Assembly: GCA_964030785.1 (NCBI GenBank)
Contig: OZ034970.1
Coordinates: 21,398,634 to 21,462,633, forward strand
From: Siderastrea siderea
Lineage: Eukaryota > Cnidaria > Anthozoa > Scleractinia > Rhizangiidae
Length of the DNA: 64,000 nt
Reading direction: 5' to 3'
In this document: piece after piece, positions 40,701 to 52,700 of the stretch
Numbering within the stretch: the stretch's first letter is position 1
Layout of the letters: each line of letters begins with the position of its first letter
Notes under the pieces: model-generated
The model's database searches: none
What the model saw: only the letters and a program-made list of their open reading frames with translations
What the model was told of the DNA's origin: nothing
Made by a program: the position numbers and the translations under genes

Positions 40701-43700
40701 AAGCTCCTGTAGAATTCGATAGTGAGACCATCGTTTCCAGGTGTCTTATTATTTTGAAAAGTTGATAATATTTTATAACACTCGGCAACAGACAGTTCAC
40801 CTTCACAAAGCTGTTGCATTTCTGGAGATAGTCTTGGTATGAAATCCAGGAAAGGACAAGACTGGTTGATTTCCGATTGATTTGTCTCGCTGTAAAGGTC
40901 TGAGTAGAAAGAATACAACTCATCCATGATCTTTTTAGGATTTGTCGTTACGTTACCATCAGCGAATTCGACTTTCCTGATCGTGCTTTTTCTCTTGTTA
41001 TTTCTTTCAAGGTTTAGAAAGTACTTATTATTTTTCTCCCCTTTTTCATACCAGGATGCACGTGAACGAGTGATCGCCCCTCTAGTTATGTATTCATATT
41101 CCTTTTCATACTCAATCTTCAAATTTTCAAGTTCATTTTGGTTTGCTATAGTTGGAATTTCAGCTACTTTTTCCTCCGCTAGTTTCAATTTGTTCTCGAT
41201 CATAATCATTCTTTCCCTGCATTGCTTTGCTTTTACCTTGCTATACTGAATAGTCTCTTTCCGTATGTTATATTTTATCCAGTCCCACTGAACTCTAACG
41301 TCTTGATTATAACTAATCTCGGTAAGCCAAGAAGGAATTCGGTCTGTTATCAATTTTAAATATACTTCATCATCCAAAAGGCTATTATTAAACTTCCAAA
41401 AAGAGGGACCGTGACTTGTGTCACTTATACTATCAATGTCTAGTGTTCTTGCGGAGTGATCAGTTTTAATTGCAGTTATAATGTCTGCCTTATTTGTGTC
41501 ATCCTGTAGGGAGTCGCTAATTAACCAGAAATCTAGTCTTCTTTGGATTAATGGATTTTTCTGTCTCCAGGTGAAACGTTTTTTGGTCGGATTTCTTACT
41601 CTCCAAATGTCAGTCAAGTCATATTTCGATATGATGTCTTCGAGACTCTTAACAGAATTCTTTACGGAAGGTTTCCCTCCTGAGCAGTCCAAGTTGGGTT
41701 CAAAAGTAACATTGAAGTCCCCACCTAATACGATCTGATAATCTGATTGCGACATTTTCTCTTCTATGAGACATGCAATTTTATCAAAAAATTGGATCTG
41801 TTCACACGGCTTTGTAGGGGAATAAATATTAACCAGCAAAAAAGGGGAATCTTGGATCAAGGCATCTAGGATTATAAAAGTTCCCATTTCATCTCTTTGC
41901 ACTGATTTAATTAGAAAATCCAAACCCTCTCTAATCAAAATAAGAGTACCTTTGCTATGCGAGGTTCCATGAGCAAAGAACAAGTCTCCTCTCCATTGTT
42001 TCCTCCATTGGTTCTCTAACTCCTCCGTGCTATACGTTTCCTGAAGAAAATAGATATCTGCATTTTGTTTTCCTAGCCAATTAAATATGCATTTTCTTTT
42101 TTCAAAGGTGCGAATACCTCTAACGTTCAGGGAAAGCAGTTTAAATTGGACATTATTACCCTCCATCGAGAGAAGTAAAAAAAGTGCCTAAAAAGAACAT
42201 CACATCGAGATCCGTGATTTCATGACAACTATTGGTGCTGCCGTACAACCTACACGCTTGATTTTGAATGACAATGATAGGTAATTTATGCCCAAAATTA
42301 CTGCACTTGTCAAGCATCCAACTACAATTATCAATTAACACAACAAAGAACATTCACACAAAAAAACAAATAAAGATCTTAAGAAAGCAGCCAGCAAAAG
42401 CTGTTAAAATAACGCTGCTTATAGTCTAGGTCTTACAACGGTTAGCAAAATTTGCATAACGCGGGCCTCCGAAAATACAAAAAATATTCGACTGGATTCA
42501 AAGTCCAAAGGCATGATTTCATCAATAAATAATCTTAACGTCTAAATATGCAGACATACTGATTAAACAGAAGGTAAAGATTTGATTAGTAACTAATATT
42601 TACGCCTAAAATAAGTAGATATAAGCTTAAGGAGAACACCATCAATGTAAAGTTTGTCTGGCTCCGCTCTGCTGAAAAACGCGGTCTTCCCGTCTTTTTT
42701 CGCCGCTTTGAATTTATTGATCAATTTCTTCCTTGCTTCAACAATAGATTTGGGCAAATCTGCAGATATTCCAAGTCCCGTTCCTTTTAGCCTCCCCGCT
42801 TTTGAGAAAACCTCCTCCCTTTCCGGATATCGGAGAAATCTCGCGATCATCTGCCAAGGTTTCGTCTGTTCGGAGTCGTATTTCCCGATCCTATGCACAC
42901 GCTGTAATTCGATACTTTCGGCATCATCAATGCCTAGGTTGTTTTTGAAAAAGTCTACCAGAACTTCGCGTGAATTTTCTTTTCCCTCAGACTGCTCGGG
43001 TATGCCATAGAACCGTAGATTTTCCCTTCTCTGGTACGTTTCCATATATTGCAATTGTTTGCGTAAAGATGCCATCTCACCGTTCGCTTTTGCCACGTCT
43101 GCTTCGTAGTTGAGAATCTTTTCTTCCGCGAACTTTACATTCTTGTTTAGAGTAGAAATATCACTCTTCATCTTGTCAGCGTCGGCAATGTAGCTGGTAA
43201 CTTTCGCTTCAACTGACCTCACTAACTCATCGTGCCCGTTCAAACATAATTCAAGAGTTGAGACTTTCTCCTGTAGTCGGCTCACTCTTTCGTCAACATT
43301 ACACATGTGTTTCTCTATTCCGTCCATTTTGTCCTCTAGAATTGCCAACTAGGACAAAATCAATTCAATTTTAGGCATAACGCCTTCGGCCATATCGAGG
43401 GCTTCCAAGATGTCGTCCGATTCCGAACCCGGAGATCGAATTGTTCTTGCTTTTTTATCCTCTGGTGATTTAAGACTATCCTCTGAGCTTTCGGAATTGC
43501 CTTTCCTGTCTTTTCTTTTGAAGTAATAGGATATATCTGCCATAGATAGCCTTCGAAAAGATTAAGTTTTACGGAGCCACGTTGTAAACGTCTACTCACG
43601 AGCCATGTCCGACCCAGTCCCTCGAAAATTCTTCTTCTAGCTTCTCCATTTCCTAGCCGACTTTGTTTCATTTTTCTCTTTCCTTTAGATGAGTGTACTC

Positions 43701-46700
43701 TTCTGAAAGCTTGGACATCATTTCCATCGCGTGCTCTGGAACTTCGCTAAGCTGTTTACACAATTCTCCTATTTGTAGCCGGCTTGGATAGTTGCAGCAT
43801 TTGTATTCTGGTGTCGCTGGTGCTTTGTCAATACACTCCATGAAAGCTGTTTCCCATTCTTCATACGTTTTTTTGTGGCCACTGAACACTGGAATGGATA
43901 TGAGTTTTAACTGACTCCACATATCTCAACGGATCAGTGTTGAAGATTTTTCCCCACCAGTTTTCACATCGCCAATATCCCACTTTTCTTCTTCCAGTTC
44001 ACGATGCAGCTGTCGCTCCTCTTCGAGTAGCCTTTCTTGATACTGGCGAGTCATTTCCTTTAATTCATCTTTCTGTCCAATTACCTCTCGTTGGCATCTG
44101 ATTCCTTCGTCTCCGAATTCTTCAACACTTTTTCGTGCAATGGATTCCTCAGTTTGGTGCCGGCTGATGCATCAGTCGCTAAACTTGACAATTCGTCTTT
44201 TCAGTCGTTTTAATATTCTTGTGCCTTGTTGTTGGTGTCCAAAAATTCTTCTTCTAGCTTCTCCATTTCCTCACCGACCTTTTTTTGTTGTTCTCCTTCC
44301 TTTAGATGATAGTAACCTTCCGAAAGCTTGGATGTCGTTTCCATTGCGTGCTCCTGAACTTTGCTATGCTGTTTACACAATTGTATTACTTGTAGCCGGC
44401 TCGGATAGTTTTCTTCATTGACTAGGCGGAGTAACTTGTTTTTTACTCTTGTAAAGGACGATTTTGCTCTTGATTTTTCTTGTTTGAGGTCCTCGATCCA
44501 CTGCTCACCCTCACTAAGGAATCTTCTGTGGGATCAGCATTCACCAACATGACAATTTGAACCCACGTTGTTGAGAACCTGGCTCTGCTACCAAAAATCA
44601 TATGAACACGAGACTATACTTCAGTAAACTCTTCCATGTATTTATTCTTCACTAATAAACGTTTTCACAGAAATCAACTAGAATAACTTGTCCTCCAATG
44701 TACTACTTGAAACGCACAAAAATTTTTTTTCTCCGAATAAAGCAATGTCCATGAAAACTGAGCACCTTCCTTTTCAGCTCATCCTCGGCAATTGGCGACA
44801 TAGTTATGGACACACCATCAATTGGCCATTCTGATTCATCACACTTAAGGAATGCCAGCTCCTGGATCTACAATGACCCAGCCTGGATGTCACTTGCAGT
44901 AGCTCCCCTTGTGGGAATGTCTGCAGCACTCAGCTTCGTGGACACTGTGTGCCACTGGGAAGGATCACTTTCAGTCAGTAGAGGTCCCTTGGCTCTCCAC
45001 GGATCCACCACAGTGCAGAGGTGGAGTCTGACAAATACCTGACTTTATGCATACTCAAATCCAGCTGTTGACAGACAGTCTTTGCGAGGCACACATCAAC
45101 TCTCCTTGCAGGATGGAAATTGTCTTCAATGGCATGAGACGTGTCTTGGACATAAGCAGATGACACACTGGCAGCTGCTGCACATGGTACTTTGGAAGCA
45201 TCACAAAATAGAACTAACTGCTTGACCCATACCTTTTGTGGCTGACTATAGATGTAGCGTGGGATGATTAAAGACTTCAAAGCCGCTACCTCTTCCTCCC
45301 ACTTAGCCCCGTGGGCATGTCATGTTTGCTGGCAGTGGGTCATCCCAATCTAAACCCCGGTACTACGTGCATTGGAGGAGGAATTAAGCATGAATGACGA
45401 ATGGACTAGCCCCAATGGGTTGTACAATCCAGCCAATGTCATCAAACTACCACGCTTTGTATTCTGTGCAGGTTGACAATCAATATGTGCCTGCGTGGAC
45501 CCCAGGCCCCAGTTGTTCAAAAGTTGGATAGCGCTATCCACCGGATAAATCCCTATCCAGTGGATAACGCAATTGGTTTCCTTAACACTTATCCACTGGA
45601 TAGTGATTTATCCGGTGGATAGCACTATCCAACTTTTGAACAACTGGGGCCAGGTTGTCCAACTGCAGGTCCTGCCTGATGCCCAATGCTCGTCCATGTG
45701 GTCGTTCCCCCACATCCAGGCTCTTGTCAGGAACAGCTTGATCTGATTCTGGTATTGTAGCTAACACCTCTGGTGAGGAAGAAATCCACTTTCTCATAGG
45801 AAACCCCCCTTTGGCCATGAGGGCTGTGACATGCTCATGCAAGGCTATTGCCTTCGCTTCACTGTCACAAGCTGTGTAAAGGTCGTCAACAAAAATGACA
45901 AGCAGTACTGCAGCGGCTGCAGCAGGCCATTCGTCCTGGTTGTCATCTGTAGTCCATATCACGGGAAAATTCGACTGACAAGGTGATGACTCATCTCCAA
46001 ATACCAGGCTGTTGATTTTATAGACATCGGGATGCCGTTACGGATCCAAGTCATGCCACAGGTATTGATGATACGTGCAGTCCTCCAGCTTTAAGAGCAC
46101 ATGACAGAACATGACAGAAACATCTCCTGAGAAGGCCACTTATTTCTCACAGAATCTGAGCAGGATACCCAGTAGGTCGTTGTGGAGAGCAGGTCCAGCT
46201 TCCAGGTATTCGTTGGGACAGATACCCTAATGCTTTGCCACAGAGTGAAATTCAACACACGGTATGGTTTGTGAGGTGAGATGACAGGTTAATGGGGAAG
46301 GAACCACTTTTCTCCGTCGATGATATGCTTTTTTCTGACAGTTTGCACACAAACCCCTTTTCAATGCACAAACTGACCACCTTCGTATAACCTTCCACCA
46401 ACTTGGGATCATTCTACAGATGACGCTCCAAAGACTCTAGATGTTTAAGGCCAGTAATAGTTATCAGGCAACGGCGGCTGGTTGGTCTTCCACAGGAGTG
46501 CTACTTTGTAGCTAGACCCTACTTCGCGGCAACTCTTATTGAGCATGTCCAAAGCTCTCTGCTCAGTGCAGGTGTATGTATAAGGAGACCGTCTCCACGT
46601 GAACACCAAACGTGTCCACCTCCCAGAACTGTCATAACTGGTGGTTGATGTCATCTTCAGGCTCTGATATCTGCAAGCAAAGGATATGCTGCCCTGGTGC

Positions 46701-49700
46701 ACTAGAACCTGGGACTGGGCCAGCAATCAACCAACCAAGTGGCATCAACTCAGCATATGGTTCTGTATGTCCCCCGCGCCTGACCTTTGATGGAGCCTTC
46801 AGGGCTGGGGCGTCTAGACCCAGTAATACATCCACTGTCACTCTACCAAGGGACTTAACTGGAGCGTCACACAAATTTGCATAGCGTTCTTGAAGTTTCG
46901 CCAATTGATGGCTTGCACAAGGGCACTTCTGTTCTTTGTGGTCCACGCACTCACAGGCTGTTGTGTTACGGATGGTGCAAAAGGTAATCGAACCCGCTGG
47001 GACTTAACAGTTGTGCTGACCCCTCCAACAGCGTCCATGGTAAGGTTCTGCTTGGGACCTTGAATAGCCAGCTTGTTTGCGAACCCAGGTTTTGTTAATG
47101 TTCTCTCGCTTCCTGAGTCCATGAGTACTAGGCCAATCACGACCTGGCTAGAGTCACTCATGAAAGGGACAGCTACAGTTTTCAAGGCAACTTTACTCGC
47201 ATTTGTCAATTTCATCTGTGCTTTACCACAGTGGCCTCCTTTGTTCTCTGGTAGCAACTCAACAGTCAGCGATTCCTCTGGTTTCTGCTCCTTGTTATAT
47301 GTGAAGGCGTGGAGCAAATAGTGGTGGCCCTTTCCACATGATTTCACACTGCATTTTGAGGACTGGTGGCATTGGCGACGCTAATGACCGGGCCTAAGAC
47401 AGCCGAAGCAGACTTTGCTGGATTTAACAATGTCCCAGCACTCATCGATGGTAGAAGCAAAGAAAGTTGGGCATTTGGCTTCGGCATGATCTCCATCACA
47501 CAGGGCACACCTTCCAGGCGATAGAGCTGCATCAGCAGAAGTAAGTTACTATGGTCTGATATCTCTGTGGCCTTGACTGCGACTGCACAGAACCCCTATT
47601 AGAGCTGCTTTTTATGGGAATGGCTGGCTGTATGTTGTACCGTTCGCACTTGCATAGTGTTTTAGCCCATGCTTGAGCCCATTCGGCAAGGCCCCTGACA
47701 TGTTTGGATATCTGATCACGCTCTATCTGCTGCACCCATTCATCTTTTTTCAGTGCAGGAAACTTGCGAACCAGTTGAATGCTGAGCAATTCATGCTTAT
47801 AATCTGGGCAGTCTAAGGCAAACAAAGCTGCTTGCAATGCATCAGCAAACCGTTCAAATCCCTCACGATCCTTTTTCCTTATTGTTCAGTGAATTAGTTA
47901 TACAATGCAAGTGTGCATCTACAACTTAGCAGGGATCTCCATATCTCTCAGATGGCAATTTCACGGCCTTCTCATAGTCACCAGGCTCCCGGTCAAACAG
48001 GAAATCACATTTCTGACTTTATCACTGAGTGAGTTATTCAAATGGACTAACTTGGTGGGACCCATTTGAGCCTTATTATGATCTACAAGTTAGCTGAAAA
48101 TCCCCCAGCCCTTACTGTGCTGGAATTCCCCTGTCAGGACAGGAGGACCTTCGCCATTGTTAACATTGGTAGCAAGCACTTCATTACCCCGGTTTTCCGA
48201 CTTTACCTGCCTCCAGGAGGTAATCCGACACTTCACCAAGGACTTCAGCCACGTCAAACTCCACCTCCTTAAGCTAATTTCCATCAGTTTGAATAGACGA
48301 TGGATCTAGATCTCCTAATGTTTTTCGGGTTAATTCCCGGGCCTTTTCCTTCACTTGTTTGAGGCTCTTTGAAAATTGACGTGCCTTCAAGACACTTCCT
48401 TTCTCAGCAATTAGCTTCCTGATGTGTGCAGTGATTTTTGCAACGTTTGACTTTCCAACAGATCTCTTTGATGGACACTTCTGAACTTGGCTTACATCTG
48501 GCGTCTTTGTGCTGTTCTTTGGCATGTTGATTGGCTGTATCCGGCTCGAAAGGACCAGCTGTTTTATTCACCACTCGGCTTCACTTGGACTACAGAGGAC
48601 TGTAAAACAACTGCATTACAATCTGGCTTTTGACAAAACTGGAAGTAAAATCCCCCTGAAACTCTTACGAACGACGAACCAAAAACATGTTTTCTTTCTT
48701 TCATGCATCAGTAACACCTGACCAAAATCAACCTAGGTCCAGTTCTCGCGTGGCCTAAAGTTCAATGCTCGCTCGGCCAACAAGTAAACTAATGTCTCTT
48801 ATTACAGCAGGAAAAACAATACAATGGTAAAAACTTGAAAATACAGAGTAAAATGCCCAAAACAGCGGTATTGATCAATGATGCTTTAACCTTCATGAAC
48901 ATGTGTTTGAGATCATTCGTAAAGTCAGTAACTATCTCCAAGTTCTCAAGTGGCATGTAATATACCTGCTGGATCAATACTGAGAAATATCTAATGAGGT
49001 ATTTCAACTTGTCTACCATTTTTTTATTTGCTTGGTTGTTTGGAATCACCGCAAAAAAGGAATACAGATTAACTCGAGAAAATTATGAGTTGTTTTTGTT
49101 TTCTCTTCAACAATTTTGACAGCACTTTTTACAAGTTGTTTCACAACATTGACCAAGCCTGCTTACAAGGCTGCAGGGTACACGACATGTGCATCCATCC
49201 TTACTTGCCAAGCACTTAGTGGACAATAAGTAAATCCCTAGTATATACGAGATCTACTTGTTTGTAACCTACGTGTCCAAGACCTTCTTTAGTCTTTGTA
49301 GCATTGATACTACTAATTATGCTTAACGCTCCTTTTTTTACTCTGGCAATGGGATTTGTTGCTTGTCTCTGTAAAAAACTGTTCCAATACAGCAACTAAC
49401 TCTGTGATGATGACTGCTGTTCCTTTTGCAATGATGAAAAATATCTGATATTGGGCATCCTCCATTCCCAGAAGACCCTGGATTTCCATTCTTGGTTGTC
49501 TCTCACTGACAGCGTCTGTTTCTGTTGCAGTGTGCCTAGGTGGACTGAAGGTTGTCTGAAGGTGCTTAGCTGTGCCTTCCTGTGATGCCTTTTCTTCCTC
49601 CAGACACATCTGTCCTAAGCTGTTTCTTCAAAGGTGCCTGTGTTGTTGAGTGCCTTTGCTTCTCACTTGGAAACATCTTTGAAGCACAGTAAGCTGTTGG

Positions 49701-52700
49701 GCTCCTCCAGTTAGCCTTTTGCGTTGTTGCTAGTTCACTGTAGTTCAGGATGCTTTTTTCTTCCATATGAGGGTCACATGTGCCACCCAGGAGAGGCATG
49801 TCTGTGTGAGGAGAGTGAACGTGGTGGGAATTTCAGCTCTTTCAAACACTGCTGTTGGGTAACTTCAAGTACACATACAGCACATGTAGCTTCTTGATTC
49901 ATTTTAAAAATTGTCGAGCTGATTAATCAGATAAGATTACCTTGGTTTCAGTAAAGGCTTTTAATGAGGTGTTCTTGATCATGCAGCAGTGGTATTTCTG
50001 CGATACTAGGGAGAGTAGGCCAGATATTTCTGTTATGAGCCCCGTCACAGAAACAGAACCTGGATTGTTCCATTTAGGTCCCTACTCAATGATAGTCCAT
50101 TGTTCCTTTTAGCCCAGATCTGACATGGCGCGATGTTCAACACTTAATTGCAAGGAGTTCTAAGCCCTTAAATCCTCCAATTTCTGCCAACCACTGGAGA
50201 CTAAGTCGCCACAAGCCTTTTTGGAGAAACAATGCCGCTCATCTTAGTGGTAAGGGTGTATCTCATTTCTGTATACAATCGATTAAAAAATGTTGTCATG
50301 TGAAAACTATAAACCTTCGCAGGTGAGATCCAAGGGCTTTCTGGGAAGTGTTCCTACTATATAACTGTATTTGTGTAATCAGCGATTGATTGTTTTCATA
50401 CAGTACTGGAACAATACGGTATTTCCTTTTTTCTGAATAGTTGTCCAGCAAAAATTGTTTTAGTTCGTGAACATATGCAAACTTTTCCAAAGTTTGCACT
50501 GTATGTTTTTGTAAAGCACTCAAATTGGCCCTTATTTAGAAAAACATTTCGAGGTAGAATGTGGCTTAGGATACCTGTAGACTCTAAGCTTATCAACTGG
50601 TTTGTGACAAGCCAAGTCACGGTGCTCACATAAAACGTTGAGATTAGAGCAGAGAAGGGCTTTCGTGTTGCTCAGTTACAGCACCCAACTGTACAATCTA
50701 TCTTTCAATTAGTTAAGTAAAGTTACACTAATAACCCTAATCCCAGAGATTTACTAGATACACTTGTTTTCTTTTCAGTCGATCCTAAATGGCGACCTAC
50801 TCAACACAAAGAATTCTGTTCAGTAGTAAGGAAGGCACCCCATTCGTCACAAAGAGAATACCCCTTAAAGCCTGCTACCTGTTTGCTGAGTTGAAAAATC
50901 CCTATTTTTGTTTTTAATTAGTGAGCAGTCATTTTGGATTTGGACTGATGGATGCTAGCAAAATGATAGAGAATGCGAAGGAGTGGCATTCCGTGCCTCC
51001 ACAGCTGTACTGTGAAGTCAAGCTTAATGTGTCAAACGTCAAGTAAATATACGATACATGCTACACTTTAGAGTATGCCCTCATTCACAAGTCCTGAGGG
51101 AAACAGCTAGTGTTTATTTTGCCCAAAGTTTCGTCGCAATTAAAGGAAAATTGCTAAGTGATCAGGGTGACGATTATGCAGCAACAGCAAAAGGTTCAAC
51201 ACAATGTCCATTGGCTAACTGCTATCTATTGATAAGAATTGGTCGATTGGCTTTCTGATGAATAGCTTCTATACACCCATGTAGCTGAGATTAAAGGCTT
51301 GATGTCCTATTTTCACTTCCTTTACCCCAACATTACTTTCTGTCAGTTGTTTCAGAGGCTCCAAGTTCAACTCTTAAGCCACACTAATTAAAAAAATCAT
51401 CAATGCTATATTCATTTGCAATTCTTAATTCAACTGGCCCTTCTGACAACAACAACAACAACAACAATCTTTATTACATGTCAGTATTACAAATAATGAA
51501 ATGTTTGTTCTCCACAAGTAGCATGTATGCTATTCGAGGCGGGGACTGAAGGTACAAGATATAGTAGAAAGAGATTTGAAAAAATCATTTAGGCAGCAGC
51601 GATAAGACTAATTTGAACAACTAAATAACAACAGTAACACAAAAGTTACTGCAGAATAACAATAGAATAACAATAGAAGATTTTTTACTAGAGTTAAGTA
51701 GGATGTTTCTCTTTTGTTAATTGATTTGCAATGTCTTTTTAAAGTTCTTCAAGGCTGGTTATTCCATCGCGTGGGGACTTACGTCTTACTTTATCTCTGA
51801 GCGAAAACAATTGCAGCATCCGATACCTGGAACACATGCAAGCAGAAGTCAACCTACATTTTCCCCGTCGAGGTTACTTGGAGATGTCGTCAACATCACC
51901 CAGTGGAACCAAATCCAGACTTCTTTACTCACGGAAGATAGACAGTTTGACTGGCTACAAAAACTTTACAAATTGGCGAGTAACTAGTTTACATTACTGG
52001 GGAGAAACGCCTATTGGAGATTGGAATATGACTATAAGAAATGCACGCTCGTGGAGGAACACTAGAGGAGGTAACAAAACACATCTCTATGGAAAATCCC
52101 TCTATGCTTTTTATGTTCACAGTAGTATATTGATTGCATGAGTTTTAGAATTGGTGCCCCTTTGGGGTTCCAGTTATTGGGATACGATATTGGACGTGCT
52201 GTAGCATCAACTGAAGCCCTGAATTGGGCTTTGCAAGGGACGATTTATGGACAGTTCATGACCAAACAAAGCATTGTGGATGCAACAAATTGAATGATGA
52301 ATGTGATCCTCGTAGTTAAATGTTTGCAAAACAAAAAAAGCAAACCTGAAAAAAATGGGGTGATAAAGGTCAGGGTTCGAATCCTGGTCAAGCTTAATTT
52401 TTTTTCAGGCTTGCTTTTTCAACTGCTTAAGTTGATTACATTTAACTGCAAGGATCATGTTCATCATTTCATTGATTTCTACACTGTCGTATCATATCAC
52501 AACCTGGTTACAGAGGTTTCAATTCTTGACATTCTAGTAATATTTTACATGAATATACGGCTACATAAATTTACATGGACAAATTTATATCCATAGCTCA
52601 AAAAACGTTTTCCTTTCGTTTTCCAAAGCTGAAGGCATCGTCCTGCGCTCAGGAGAAGAAACGGCTGGCCTGAAAGCTCGAAATTTTCCACCGACTCTGT

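Larger units (their letters stand above)
38046..43623 (-). mobile_element. Nearly intact L1/Tx1-like LINE
   Basis: 5578 bp on the minus strand, with a poly(A) tail (T run 38046-38066), exact 15-bp target duplications, ORF1 interrupted by one stop, and a full-length open ORF2. The 5' region before ORF1 is about 80 bp. Perfect duplications and an open ORF2 suggest a recent insertion. It sits inside the gag of BEL 1. Confidence 0.92.
33342..44760 (-). mobile_element. BEL/Pao LTR retrotransposon 1, with nested insertions
   Basis: Minus-strand element. Its 5' LTR (truncated) is at 44603-44760 and its 3' LTR at 33342-33966. Between them lie a primer site, gag, protease, RT, RNase H and integrase, in that order, with many stops. 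Nested inside are a MITE (33489-33818), a LINE tail (34577-34815), an inverted RT segment (about 36328-36815) and an L1-like element (38046-43623). Gag carries a tandem duplication. It lies within intron 7 of the convertase and opposite to it. Confidence 0.85.
44761..48530 (-). mobile_element. BEL/Pao retrotransposon 2, partial
   Basis: A different BEL family on the minus strand: gag start near 48525, gag core, zinc knuckles, protease, RT and RNase H, ending at the junction with BEL 1. Integrase and LTRs are not seen. Many stops and frameshifts, and a MITE at 45506-45651. Confidence 0.8.

Noticed and set aside
44778..45042. Possible convertase exon after a CCTTTTCAG acceptor near 44774
   Set aside because: The opposite strand gives clear BEL RNase H motifs, and the true next exon ([11 protein letters not shown]) is at 50113.
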